IMG/VR virus record: IMGVR_UViG_3300034998_000031
Location: 1-22,182 of that record
DNA: 22,182 bases
Direction: 5' to 3' (one strand)
DNA from: a virus
The stretch's first letter is position 1. Each line of letters starts with the position of its first letter. Positions 1-8,128 of this stretch are shown in pieces. Below the pieces are notes generated by a model that saw only the letters and a list, made by a program, of their open reading frames with translations, made no database searches and had not been told where the DNA came from. Both the position numbers and the translations under genes were made by a program.

Positions 1-577
1 AGAATTCTTGTAGAAACTTCTCTAGACTCTTACCTCTAACTGCTGGTTGTTGAGTATCTCCTTGATCTTCAGTAGCAATATATACATTCGATGCATATAA
101 GAATATCTCACCTTCTTCAGATAACCTCAACATTGGTTTTCCATCAGACATATCACCGCTTCCTTCAGGATTACATGATGCTATAATGATTCCATCAACA
201 GGATGTCTATATATTCTAACATTCCTTTTCTGATCATATACTAGTGAAACTATTTCCTCTGGATTTTCAATAGAACTCGTTATATCGTTATTAAACAATT
301 CAGTGTTATTGATTTGAAATCCATATTCTGGATGGTATATGTTACCATTATCAAATCTTACAGATACAACCTCACCAACGTTAGGAACATGCCATGAACC
401 TGTCATTATCCTATTCATAGGAGTAGCCCATGGTATTGATTCAACCTCAAGCAGATCAAACTTACCAAACACCCTAATTCTACATCTACCTAATTTATCA
501 GGGTCTTTATTGTCTACAACCTCGCCTAACCAATGAGTATCTCTCAGGTTATCTTGATATAATTCGTTATTTGCCAT
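1..577 (-). CDS. Baseplate hub spike protein, gp5-like OB-fold (C-terminus cut by window edge)
   Basis: Reads from ATG at 577 to the window edge, giving 192 codons with no stop, so the C-terminus is missing. The N-terminus (HWLGEVVDNKDPDKLGRCRI, residues 15-34) matches the start of the T4 gp5 OB-fold (W-x-G-V-V-x-D-x-x-D-P-x-K-L-G-R-x-R-V). A second conserved stretch, WHVPNVGEVVSVRFDNG, follows at about residues 61-77. In this family the OB-fold sits on the gp27 hub ring and leads into a beta-helical spike; T4 also carries a lysozyme domain. Whether lysozyme is present here cannot be seen. The start overlaps the last codons of the upstream tail gene, suggesting translational coupling. Confidence 0.8.
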   Translation of the reverse strand, partial: MANNELYQDNLRDTHWLGEVVDNKDPDKLGRCRIRVFGKFDLLEVESIPWATPMNRIMTGSWHVPNVGEVVSVRFDNGNIYHPEYGFQINNTELFNNDITSSIENPEEIVSLVYDQKRNVRIYRHPVDGIIIASCNPEGSGDMSDGKPMLRLSEEGEIFLYASNVYIATEDQGDTQQPAVRGKSLEKFLQEF

Positions 578-1775
578 GTACGTTTTCTCCAATTTGAAGT
601 CCTGCTGTTGCTCCGCTATCTAACGCATCTTTAGCAGATTGACCCTCAGATCCAAATATATTATCAGTTATATTACCAGCAAGATTAGTTAAATCTGTAC
701 TTTCATCTAAATCTTGAACAAAGTTCTGATAAATATTTGTTATATTTGGAACATTATCTCTAATAGTATTTGAAATACCTTGTTCGAGTTCTTGTTTTTT
801 CTTTTGAGCAAATATTGCAGCATCTCCCATTAATTGTTCTCCAGCAGATTCTAACGTGTCACCAGCAACTTGTTTTGCATAGTCCATAAGGTTGTCTGCT
901 TCTCTTGATTCATTCTCTCCAGCTGGAGATATGTTACCTTTAGTTTTTTCAGATTCTTCAATTATACCATTAAGCATTCTAGCTTCAACATTTCCTACTT
1001 TGTCATAACGGAATGATATTTCGTTAGATGCAAACCCTTCTGGACTTTTCTTTAAATCTGAGAAAGGTACTGTACCTGATTTTATATCAAAATCACACCC
1101 TCCTAGTTCAAACATAAAATATGGTCTACTATCTTCTCCACTTATATTATCATTGCTATTCTTTATTCCAATACTAGCATCAAGCCCACTGTTTACATCA
1201 AATGAAGGTCCAGCAATTTTAGTCATATTCTTAATTGATCTTACTTCAGTAACATAAGCCCATACTCTAAACTTTCTTAGATTTACAGGGAGTATATACT
1301 TCCAATTGACCTCATCGAACACTGCGGTTCTATATAGATGCATTAATCCAGATATTGTTAAGTTTATAGATTCTAAAGTTTCTATCTTAATAATAGCGTC
1401 AGCTCCATATAAAGGTTCAATATCGTTAATCTGTCGTATTGACTCAAGTCCACTTAGTGATTGCCAATACCATGGCATTTCCTTATTAATCTTCTTTAAT
1501 GCAATTATAAAATCATCTAAAGCTTTCAATCTATGTTCGTATCCTTTTAAAGAAACTCGTTTACCTTGATTACTATCCACTCCACCTGACCCAACGATCT
1601 CACTTAGATGTCTTTCATAAAATGCACGAGCACCACCACCTAATAATGGGGATTTGTTTGCACTGTTAAAATCAAAAACAAGAGCAAATGAAAGATATGT
1701 AATGTCAGCATATTGATTGCTACCGCCATGCTTATATCCTTTTCTAAAATCATTAAGTGTACTAAAATCTGACAT
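567..1775 (-). CDS. Putative tail-tube/baseplate structural protein
   Basis: 402 aa, unrecognised by name but set between the gp27-like and gp5-like genes. The central segment around residues 150-180 (W-K-Y-I-L-P-V-N-L-R-K-F-R-V-W-A-Y-V-T-E-V-R) has the form I associate with tail-tube-like and baseplate-tube proteins of large myophages. The C-terminal third is Ala/Gly/Gln-rich and probably helical. A central-tube or tube-initiator role is inference from position and this motif. The start is ATG at 1775, just downstream of an AAGAATATATAG motif and a hairpin. The stop overlaps the gp5-like start. A tail-measure or other minor baseplate role is possible. Confidence 0.55.
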   Translation of the reverse strand: MSDFSTLNDFRKGYKHGGSNQYADITYLSFALVFDFNSANKSPLLGGGARAFYERHLSEIVGSGGVDSNQGKRVSLKGYEHRLKALDDFIIALKKINKEMPWYWQSLSGLESIRQINDIEPLYGADAIIKIETLESINLTISGLMHLYRTAVFDEVNWKYILPVNLRKFRVWAYVTEVRSIKNMTKIAGPSFDVNSGLDASIGIKNSNDNISGEDSRPYFMFELGGCDFDIKSGTVPFSDLKKSPEGFASNEISFRYDKVGNVEARMLNGIIEESEKTKGNISPAGENESREADNLMDYAKQVAGDTLESAGEQLMGDAAIFAQKKKQELEQGISNTIRDNVPNITNIYQNFVQDLDESTDLTNLAGNITDNIFGSEGQSAKDALDSGATAGLQIGENVHGK

Positions 1776-1777
1776 AT

Positions 1778-1794
1778 ATCTATATATTCTTTTA
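1778..1794 (-). promoter_or_regulatory. Candidate phage promoter motif (AAGAATATATAG)
   Basis: A variant of the recurring AAGATATATAG motif, here AAAAGAATATATAG, ending about 4 nt before the ATG at 1775. The spacing leaves almost no leader, so if it is a -10 element it would give a nearly leaderless transcript. It is weaker than the other copies because of one inserted base. Confidence 0.3.
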
Positions 1795-1810
1795 AATTAT
1801 TGTTACGTTT

Positions 1811-1839
1811 GCTAAACTACCATCAAATGGCCATTTAGC
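1811..1839 (-). other. Hairpin between hub and tube-like genes
   Basis: The sequence folds as GCTAAA-3 nt-CCAT-CAA-ATGG-3 nt-TTTAGC: a 6-bp outer stem, a symmetric 3+3 internal loop and a 4-bp inner stem. It lies right after the stop of the 498-aa gene. No U-tract follows in the minus direction, so it looks more like an RNA processing or 3' protection structure than a terminator. It could also be chance in a palindromic stretch (AAATGGCCATTT at 1825-1836). Confidence 0.4.
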
Positions 1840-1843
1840 TTTG

Positions 1844-3340
1844 TTAGTTTTGTAATGTGCTAACTCCTGCCGGCCATTCTCTTCTAAGCAACGTCAACTT
1901 TTGAGTTAACTTACCAGTTGATGATTTATAGATTATTTGAATACCTCCAATTATATAATGCGCTGTTAGGAATGAGTTAATTGATTGCTCACCTGATGCA
2001 GATTTACTTTCGCCTCCAGATTCATCGTTATTATCAAAACCCTGATCGTTCTTAACTAATTCAGCAGCCTCTTGCATCGAGTTAGCTGCAAATCCATCAG
2101 TATATATTATAACAGGAACTTTCTGGAATCTATAGAGTCCAGGATTAAATGAATCAAGCTCAACTTCTAGTGATAACTTAGAAAGTTCAGCCATATTTTG
2201 TGTATTTTGTATTTCAGCAAACAAATAATTAGGATGAGTATTAATAACGTTTGTTGAGTTTGAAGATCTTCCAACATATTTATACTTAACTTCATCCAGA
2301 TATCTTTCTTCTCCACGTCTTCCTTTCAAAGGTTCTTCAATATCCTTTATATTAGTGCTACTTAATGCTTCTATATCGTTCGACACCATACCTAATGTTC
2401 CGTTATCTGAGTTAGGTTCATTTTCATAAAATTGAATAACCCTCTTATATCCGTTCTTTCTAGCAACTTTACCAGAACCGTATTTCAAAGCATATTTATT
2501 TATTGAAATATTAGTACCTGAAACTCTCTCATTATTAGTCAATACTAATTTAGATTCAATCTTATCTTCTTCGCCTGGATAATCGTTTAACGGAATTTCT
2601 AAATTAGCAAACGTATCATCTATTGTGTTTTCAGAGTTTATCATTTTATTAACATCAACAAAATTCAAATAATAATAAGGGTCAATAAAGAAAGTTTGAA
2701 AACTGTCATCGCTTATATACGAATGAAGAACAGTATTAGATATTACGTCTGACGTAGTTTGGTATGCTACTAATAAATCCATAGAATCTTCAGCATTACC
2801 AGCATCTATATTCGATGCGAATCCTAATTTAAGATCTGTTGATATGCTCTCTAAATGAAATAAAACATCTCCAACTCCGTATGATTTACATCTCTCAGCA
2901 AAATATCCAGGTATCTTCATTATACCCTTTATGATATACTTCACATCACCGCTTCCTTGATCTACTGGTTTTCTAGGAGGACTCATTACAGATTCAATAT
3001 CAAAATCTATTCTAATGTCTTTAAAAGTATCAACCTGTCTTGACGCTATTCTTAAACTCATAACATCTCCACTTCTAGGGTAATTATCTACAGCAAAGAA
3101 TGAATTTGTATCAGTAATTGTAATATCAATACTAGGTAAAGTGCTATTTAAGTTTAAATTCATTGAGTTAACTCCACCGTCACCAAAAACATAACCATTT
3201 ATTGAAATAAAAGGAATCATTTCCCCGTAACCTTTAGATGCATTAATTTTTCCATCTTCCTCTCCATAAGATTTAAACGATATCTCATCAAGTTCAATAG
3301 TGGGTTCAGTCCTTGTTAGAATATGTTTATCTAAAGCCAT
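1844..3340 (-). CDS. Baseplate hub protein, gp27/gpD-like (putative)
   Basis: 498 aa. The N-terminal half (residues 45-135) reads as a beta-rich domain with ISINGYVFGDGGVNSMNLNL, ITITDTNSFFA and GDVMSLRIAS, which is typical of hub rings that define a local coordinate frame. The C-terminus (HYIIGGIQIIY...KLTLLRREWP) matches the usual last strands of phage hub proteins. T4 gp27 is 391 aa, so this version is enlarged. Its neighbours are a gp53-like wedge protein upstream and the tube-like and gp5-like genes downstream, as expected for a hub module. The start is ATG at 3340, two to three bases after the preceding stop. The family call rests on pattern and context, not on a search. Confidence 0.6.
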   Translation of the reverse strand: MALDKHILTRTEPTIELDEISFKSYGEEDGKINASKGYGEMIPFISINGYVFGDGGVNSMNLNLNSTLPSIDITITDTNSFFAVDNYPRSGDVMSLRIASRQVDTFKDIRIDFDIESVMSPPRKPVDQGSGDVKYIIKGIMKIPGYFAERCKSYGVGDVLFHLESISTDLKLGFASNIDAGNAEDSMDLLVAYQTTSDVISNTVLHSYISDDSFQTFFIDPYYYLNFVDVNKMINSENTIDDTFANLEIPLNDYPGEEDKIESKLVLTNNERVSGTNISINKYALKYGSGKVARKNGYKRVIQFYENEPNSDNGTLGMVSNDIEALSSTNIKDIEEPLKGRRGEERYLDEVKYKYVGRSSNSTNVINTHPNYLFAEIQNTQNMAELSKLSLEVELDSFNPGLYRFQKVPVIIYTDGFAANSMQEAAELVKNDQGFDNNDESGGESKSASGEQSINSFLTAHYIIGGIQIIYKSSTGKLTQKLTLLRREWPAGVSTLQN

Positions 3341-3343
3341 TTA

Positions 3344-3949
3344 TTATCTCTTTGTTTTTTTAGATTTAACTACATTCTGTCCAATACTTTTATCTTTTAC
3401 AGATTTATTTTTGTCACCACTTAATGATGTTTTAGATTTACTCACATTATGACCACCACTCAATGATATTTTACCCTTAGATTTAATTACATTGTCCTGG
3501 CCGTGTTTTAGTATATTCGGCGGTAGAATTTGCCTTGATCCATTAGCTTTATTACTCGCTTTATCTTCTAGATATTTTATTCGTTTCTTATCTTTAGTAG
3601 TTAATCGCTTACTATCAATAAACTGAGATCTTATTGGATTTTCGTTTACGATAGAATCATCAATATCTTTCCATATCTTCATATTTGCTTCTCTTGATGG
3701 TATCCTTAGGACATCACCTGCTTTAAAAGAAAACGGATTTGATATATTATTGAATTTTAAAATGATGTCACCATACCAATCACCGGAATACTCCCGATGT
3801 GCTATTATATCTACTCGACCAACTTCATCAATACCAACAATATGCTCAGTATAATTGGTACTATCAATATCCATAAACAGAATACTAGGTCTAGTCATTC
3901 GAACCACACCATCTATGATTTTCTTATTATTAAAAACGCTAAAATTCAT
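3344..3949 (-). CDS. Baseplate wedge protein gp53-like with LysM-like domain
   Basis: 201 aa, close to T4 gp53 (196 aa). Residues 34-85 form a LysM-like unit: YTEHIVGIDEVGRVDIIAHR, then GDWYGDIILKFN and FSFKAGDVLRIPS. The same layout is known in gp53 and phage tail protein X. In T4, gp53 joins wedges around the hub during baseplate assembly. The last 100 residues are Lys/Ser-rich, probably disordered, and contain the repeated unit S-L-S-G-G/D within K-S-K contexts. ATG at 3949 overlaps the stop of the upstream structural gene (TAATG-type junction), so translation is probably coupled. Confidence 0.65.
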   Translation of the reverse strand: MNFSVFNNKKIIDGVVRMTRPSILFMDIDSTNYTEHIVGIDEVGRVDIIAHREYSGDWYGDIILKFNNISNPFSFKAGDVLRIPSREANMKIWKDIDDSIVNENPIRSQFIDSKRLTTKDKKRIKYLEDKASNKANGSRQILPPNILKHGQDNVIKSKGKISLSGGHNVSKSKTSLSGDKNKSVKDKSIGQNVVKSKKTKR

Positions 3950-5643
3950 TATCCATTTGTAATTTTTCTAAATTCCTTCATTATTGATTTACTACCAGTT
4001 TCCCGACCATATGCATCAACATTAGTTGTATCGTTAACATCTATTCCATCTTCAGGTTCTATGTAGAATCTTCCTCTACCCATATTAAACATAGCTTCTA
4101 TATCAGACTTATCTCTAGGTCTACCTGGTTTTAATGATACCTCAACAATCATCTTCTCAGGAAAATCCTGAACACCTAATGGCCCATCAAATGTGACGTT
4201 AGTTCCAGTACACGCTAAATTACCAATAACAGCCATTGGATTTAACGGATTACCTACAGTTAAATGCCATTGTCCAGTGGGATCACCGGATAACATAGCA
4301 GCGATTGTTTGTCCTCCCTGGGGAGAATTCATCATTTCCATCAACGATCCACCAATCATATTTTTAAGAGCTTTTCCTCCACCCTCTAAAAGATTACTAC
4401 CAATTTCTTTCAAACCACCACCGGCCATTCCCTTTAAGTCATCATATATACCTCCTAAGAATCCTGAAATATCTCCACTTGCTAATTTTGATATGTCTCC
4501 TAGGGGTTTTCCAACACTCCCATCTCCAATCCATCTAGTAGATCCACCCCAAAATGGAGCAGTACTGTAAGTTAGTACTAGCATGTTAGCTAGTTGATCC
4601 ATCATAAGTACTTTAGGATTTGCTCCTCCGATAGATCTAAGTTCGTATTCAAATTTAATTGTAAATTCTTGAGTAAATGTTAAGCCTTGTTCTCTTTGTA
4701 GTATGTTCTTTATAACATTTAAAGGACCAAATACGTGATTAGGATAAGTACCGCTAAAACTGTCATGTCCAGCATTAGCCTTACCTGAAGCAATTTCATA
4801 TGCATTCTTACCTTCAGCAGCGCCAACTGCAGCCGTTAAAAACCTGTTGTCTATTAAACCGCCGAGCTTTCCTCTTCTCCCGCTATTCTGAGACTGCAGT
4901 GTTTGAACCTCAGCTTCCACATCCTTCCAGTTATATCCATGCGAGAATTTAAGTATATCTGCTAAATTATTTCCAGTACTCTCACTCATCCAAGTTATAG
5001 CCCTTGCTACGTCAGGAGATGACATTGGTTGTGGTTTACCATCTTTATCTAATTCGATTGGTGAAATAATATCATCAGGTGCAGGAAATGGAAACCTTCT
5101 AAGGGTTAGCATTCTATTATTTGGTATCTTATTAAAATATTTAGCTAATGCAAAATCAGCATAATTATATCTATAGCCTAAATTACCAGAATATGCAGAA
5201 GTCTGTTCTATTATCTTAGTTGCTGTTGGATTTTCTAATTCAGAAATACTTATTTTATTATAAGCAGATTTATCACCACCAACGAGATTAATTGAATCCA
5301 TTAGAGAGTATTTATTAAAAACTGAATATGGAAAGTCACCAGGTTGCTGTACTTCAAGTTTAGGTTTTCCATCAGATGCTTCTCTAGTATACGTTGTGGC
5401 TTTGTTCTTGTCCCTATAATATAAACTATCTTGTCCTGTTTCAAAAACAGTAGGATATTTACCAGTAGATTTACTCCTACTTTCAATATCTGGATTAACT
5501 CCAGCCTCTGATTTAGTTTCAGCAGTACCAGAACCCCCATCAACAGAGTCAGCTGACATAAATTGACTAAAACGATCAAATGATGAAATAGCAACTCCTT
5601 TAATTTCACTTAGAGCGCCGTTAGCTTGTTCAGGAATGTTCAT
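3949..5643 (-). CDS. Virion structural protein, probable tail/baseplate component
   Basis: 564 aa. The N-terminal 60 residues are low complexity. Conserved-looking blocks are IPNNRMLTLRRFPFPAPDDI (about 173-192), MDQLANMLVLTYSTAPFWGG (about 345-364), a Gly/Met-rich amphipathic middle, and GQWHLTVGNPLNPMAVIGNL followed by FDGPLGVQDFPEKMIVEVSL near the C-terminus, ending in RGRFYIEPEDG. I associate this block order with large structural proteins of myophages near the baseplate, but cannot assign a T4 counterpart. A gp48/gp54-like tube cap role is possible. Two copies of the GATATA(TA)G motif lie within 30 nt upstream of the start. Confidence 0.55.
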   Translation of the reverse strand: MNIPEQANGALSEIKGVAISSFDRFSQFMSADSVDGGSGTAETKSEAGVNPDIESRSKSTGKYPTVFETGQDSLYYRDKNKATTYTREASDGKPKLEVQQPGDFPYSVFNKYSLMDSINLVGGDKSAYNKISISELENPTATKIIEQTSAYSGNLGYRYNYADFALAKYFNKIPNNRMLTLRRFPFPAPDDIISPIELDKDGKPQPMSSPDVARAITWMSESTGNNLADILKFSHGYNWKDVEAEVQTLQSQNSGRRGKLGGLIDNRFLTAAVGAAEGKNAYEIASGKANAGHDSFSGTYPNHVFGPLNVIKNILQREQGLTFTQEFTIKFEYELRSIGGANPKVLMMDQLANMLVLTYSTAPFWGGSTRWIGDGSVGKPLGDISKLASGDISGFLGGIYDDLKGMAGGGLKEIGSNLLEGGGKALKNMIGGSLMEMMNSPQGGQTIAAMLSGDPTGQWHLTVGNPLNPMAVIGNLACTGTNVTFDGPLGVQDFPEKMIVEVSLKPGRPRDKSDIEAMFNMGRGRFYIEPEDGIDVNDTTNVDAYGRETGSKSIMKEFRKITNG

Positions 5644-5646
5644 ATA

Positions 5647-5673
5647 AACTATATCTTTAGTCTATATATCTTA
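5647..5673 (-). promoter_or_regulatory. Candidate phage promoter, AAGATATATAG motif in tandem
   Basis: Minus strand reads AAGATATATAG, then 2 nt, then TAAAGATATAG, upstream of the ATG at 5643. The distal copy (5662-5672) leaves 18 nt to the start codon, similar to the copies at 10948 and 14054. It sits at the boundary before the tail/baseplate genes, so a late promoter is plausible. Confidence 0.45.
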
Positions 5674-5682
5674 AAAAGTTAG

Positions 5683-6267
5683 TTAGAGTTTGTCTAAATC
5701 TCTAGACGGGGTTCTATATAATATTTCGTCTATAAATTTATCGTTACCATATCCACGATCTCCTAAGAATTTAATAAGATGAGCCTTAAAAACACCCTTG
5801 CTCTCATAATAATAAGAACCCTCAGAATATGTTGCTCTATGCGTAAGGTTATATAGATCTGAAATAGTTCTCTCAACAAAGAAATCCTGAATTTTATTGA
5901 ATAATTCAATCATCTCATGTCGTCTTTTACAAACCATAGGACCGTCAACCGTAACCATATAATTATGTCCATTTTCGTCTAAGTGATTTTGGAAATCACC
6001 GACTGTTTTAAAGTTGCTCCTTTTCATTCTCCAACGAGTAACCCCTGAATTGAAGCTTCTAGTAAACTTTGTATGGAATAGATATCGTTTAAGAAAATAA
6101 ACGTCGTCATAGAATTTAATTAACCTAACCTGATACTCTACAATACTATCACCATGCTTAACATCATGAATTATACACTTAACAGGGAATAGTATATTAT
6201 ATTTACCAGTACTGGATATTAAAGCATAAACAGTTTCCCCCTTATCATATACTCTATTTCTTATCAA
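5683..6267 (-). CDS. Hypothetical protein, possible SH3-like N-terminal barrel
   Basis: 194 aa, not recognised. The first 65 residues alternate short strands (ETVYALIS, NILFPVKCIIHDVKHG, IVEYQVRLIKFYDDVYFL), as in small beta-barrels. The rest is basic and aromatic with helices. It starts at ATG 6267, overlapping the stop of the upstream gene by 4 nt. It lies upstream of the tail cluster, so a structural or assembly role is possible but unproven. Confidence 0.6.
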   Translation of the reverse strand: MIRNRVYDKGETVYALISSTGKYNILFPVKCIIHDVKHGDSIVEYQVRLIKFYDDVYFLKRYLFHTKFTRSFNSGVTRWRMKRSNFKTVGDFQNHLDENGHNYMVTVDGPMVCKRRHEMIELFNKIQDFFVERTISDLYNLTHRATYSEGSYYYESKGVFKAHLIKFLGDRGYGNDKFIDEILYRTPSRDLDKL

Positions 6268-6659
6268 AATTGTATAGTTTCATAGTTATCAAAAAGATCA
6301 ATAATATTAGGATCAATGTCATCAACATTTATCGATATTAAATTAATCTCATCTAAATCCTCAAACATATCAAATACTAGTTCCTTAAAGTTTTCAACAG
6401 TTTGTTCGTCTAAATTCTTCATAAGGTAAATTACCCTATCGCTTGACTGCTTTTTACGAATATTGTTGAATGCATTTTTAATAGCCATTCCAATTATAAA
6501 TGGATGAGGCTCTATATTATGGAAATCTGACTTCACTAGTTTCGTAATAATAGATATATAATCTATTGAGGATGTCGTATCATCCTTTTCTATCCTAACG
6601 TATTTATTAAATTCACGTTTAGATAAACATATTACACAATCTATTGAAGTCACTTCCAC
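6264..6659 (-). CDS. Hypothetical acidic protein
   Basis: 131 aa, not recognised. It has an alpha/beta-like pattern: a strand at the start (SIDCVICLS), helices through IGMAIKNAFNNIRKK, a strand RVIYLMKN, a helix ENFKELVFDMFED, and an acidic end with INVDDIDPNIIDLF. There is no nucleotide-binding loop. It is tightly packed between neighbours (4-nt overlap downstream, 2-nt gap upstream), so it belongs to the same transcription unit. Confidence 0.6.
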   Translation of the reverse strand: MEVTSIDCVICLSKREFNKYVRIEKDDTTSSIDYISIITKLVKSDFHNIEPHPFIIGMAIKNAFNNIRKKQSSDRVIYLMKNLDEQTVENFKELVFDMFEDLDEINLISINVDDIDPNIIDLFDNYETIQF

Positions 6660-6661
6660 GA

Positions 6662-6976
6662 TTATTTAATACTATTTCTAAGTTCATTAATCTCTTTCTC
6701 AAGCTCTTTAATTCTAGCTTCAGTTTCACTTAATGATGGTTCATAATGAATACCCCAATCTTCTATAATTTTAATTTGACTTACAGTTCTTGAGTTACCA
6801 AAATCTAAACCAACATCAAGACAAATATCTCTCATAAATTTAACCTTACCCTCAGAACCACCGCTCCACTCGTAAACTTTTACAGCTTCATAGGTATCTC
6901 CACCTGAATTTATATTGTCATCTATAATTTCTTTGATGACGCCATTATCTGCTATCTTAAGAGTTATCGTTTGCAT
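6662..6976 (-). CDS. Hypothetical protein with C-terminal coiled coil
   Basis: 104 aa, not recognised. The N-terminal half is strand-rich (QTITLKIADNGVIKEIIDD). The last 25 residues (SETEARIKELEKEINELRNS) form a short coiled coil with leucine/isoleucine heptads, suggesting oligomerisation. ATG at 6976 lies inside the 3' end of the upstream gene (20-nt overlap), pointing to coupled translation. Confidence 0.6.
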   Translation of the reverse strand: MQTITLKIADNGVIKEIIDDNINSGGDTYEAVKVYEWSGGSEGKVKFMRDICLDVGLDFGNSRTVSQIKIIEDWGIHYEPSLSETEARIKELEKEINELRNSIK

Positions 6977-7367
6977 TAAGTCTCGTCTTCATTAGTTCAT
7001 TAGCCTCTTTCATAAGTCGTTTTGCTTCCTTTTTATCAGATCTATAAGTTTCCTTATCTTTGATAGTAGTCATAACCCAAGATTCTTCTAGTAGCTTAAT
7101 TTCAGCATCGTTATATCCAATACCCGACCAAGTTTCTTTTAAACCATCTAATGTGCTTTGAACCTGATCACTAATAGAATCATTTACTCTATTTACATGT
7201 GACGTATGTGCATCATCACCTTCCTGTCTCATTCTATCATACATCTCTCTGCCTTCCTCAGTAAGTCTATTCTTTTTCTTAAGAAGTCCAAATTGATTGT
7301 ACATTTTTCTTTTCTGAGCTCTGCTCATGGATGGCATAGCTTGATGATGTTCTTTCTCGTTACTCAT
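6957..7367 (-). CDS. Hypothetical charged helical protein
   Basis: 136 aa, very rich in Lys, Glu, Asp, Arg and Met, and probably almost all helical. The N-terminal region has MSRAQKRKMYNQFGLLKKKN, a basic stretch that could bind nucleic acid or a partner protein. The C-terminal helix is KKEAKRLMKEANELMKTRL. No family is recognised. It overlaps neighbours on both sides (8 nt upstream, 20 nt downstream). A scaffold or assembly-factor role would fit composition and position, but this is only inference. Confidence 0.6.
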   Translation of the reverse strand: MSNEKEHHQAMPSMSRAQKRKMYNQFGLLKKKNRLTEEGREMYDRMRQEGDDAHTSHVNRVNDSISDQVQSTLDGLKETWSGIGYNDAEIKLLEESWVMTTIKDKETYRSDKKEAKRLMKEANELMKTRLNANDNS

Positions 7368-7887
7368 AGTATTTGTTAATGAAGTTAGTAATTTCTGTTT
7401 GTAAAAATTCTTGTAGTTTATTTATTTCAATTTCTTTAATCGCATTATCAACAACGGCTGATACTAGTTCTGATTTCTCTTCTTCAGAATTCTCAATAAG
7501 CATTTCAACAACTTTCTTCTTTGGAATGTTGATGTTTAATTTAACATCTACTCCCTCAACATTTTTCTTGGAAAGAGTTCTAACTAAAGTTTGAAGTGGG
7601 GATACTGTTGAAGTATGTACATTAGTACTCTCTGATGCTACCTCAGTTGTTTCAATTGTTTTAGCAGAAACGGCTTTGATACTTGTTGTATTATCACCAG
7701 CCCCTGGATATGGTACTTCTCCATTAATAACTTCAGTTAAAAACTCAGGTAATACACTTGTAAAAATCTTACTACCATCTGAGAAATTAGTAAATTCACC
7801 AGAAACATTATCTACTACAACTATTTTACCAAAATCATCACCTTTTTTCCATTGATAACTTTTAGCGCTCTCTTTTATTTCCGACAT
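7360..7887 (-). CDS. Hypothetical protein, probable late gene
   Basis: 175 aa from ATG 7887 (MSEIKESAKSYQWKKGDDFG). An in-frame ATG at 7968 would add 27 basic residues, but that stretch overlaps the upstream gene's end and contains the GGATATATAAAT motif and A-rich leader (AAAACAAATAAAATG). I therefore prefer 7887. The N-terminal 60 residues look like a beta domain (KIVVVDNVSGEFTNFSDGSK). The middle is Ser/Thr/Val-rich and probably a linker. The end is helical and acidic (IKEIEINKLQEFLQTEITNF). Function unknown. Confidence 0.6.
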   Translation of the reverse strand: MSEIKESAKSYQWKKGDDFGKIVVVDNVSGEFTNFSDGSKIFTSVLPEFLTEVINGEVPYPGAGDNTTSIKAVSAKTIETTEVASESTNVHTSTVSPLQTLVRTLSKKNVEGVDVKLNINIPKKKVVEMLIENSEEEKSELVSAVVDNAIKEIEINKLQEFLQTEITNFINKYYE

Positions 7888-7904
7888 TTTATTTGTTTTT
7901 AGTA

Positions 7905-7918
7905 ATTTATATATCCTA
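7905..7918 (-). promoter_or_regulatory. Candidate promoter motif (GGATATATAAAT)
   Basis: A variant of the recurrent GATATATA motif, 19 nt before the preferred ATG at 7887 and followed by an A-rich leader without a Shine-Dalgarno sequence. Its presence between the two possible starts supports the downstream start for the 175-aa protein. Confidence 0.35.
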
Positions 7919-7930
7919 TTAAATAAAGAC

Positions 7931-8128
7931 CTACCCAAGACTGTAAAACTCCTCGTTAGCTTCCTCAAATTTATCTACAAATACATTTATAAATTCAATA
8001 GATTCAGATGAACCTATGTACATGTCTGCTGTTTTTACATATAAGAAGTAAAATCTTTCACTCCCTTCGGACAGTAATACTTCCTCTAATACTTCTACGT
8101 CATGTAGGTATTTTTTATTAAAACTCAT
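7931..8128 (-). CDS. Hypothetical small acidic protein
   Basis: 65 aa, not recognised. Acidic and aromatic, with the pattern YFLYVKTADMYIGSSESIEF followed by a helix VFVDKFEEANEEFYSLG. ATG at 8128 lies within the end of the dCMP deaminase gene (11-nt overlap), so the two are probably translated together. Confidence 0.55.
   Translation of the reverse strand: MSFNKKYLHDVEVLEEVLLSEGSERFYFLYVKTADMYIGSSESIEFINVFVDKFEEANEEFYSLG

Noticed and set aside
339-536. Plus-strand open frames such as 339-536, 1306-1569, 4193-4570, 9725-10147 and 21033-21527
   Set aside because: All lie opposite well-supported minus-strand genes and are Ser/Thr/Ile/Pro-rich in the way antisense frames of AT-rich genes usually are. 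None has a recognisable motif.
5301-5609. 102-aa minus-strand ORF inside the 564-aa structural gene
   Set aside because: Out-of-frame shadow, Leu/Ile-rich, fully contained in a gene with conserved-looking blocks.
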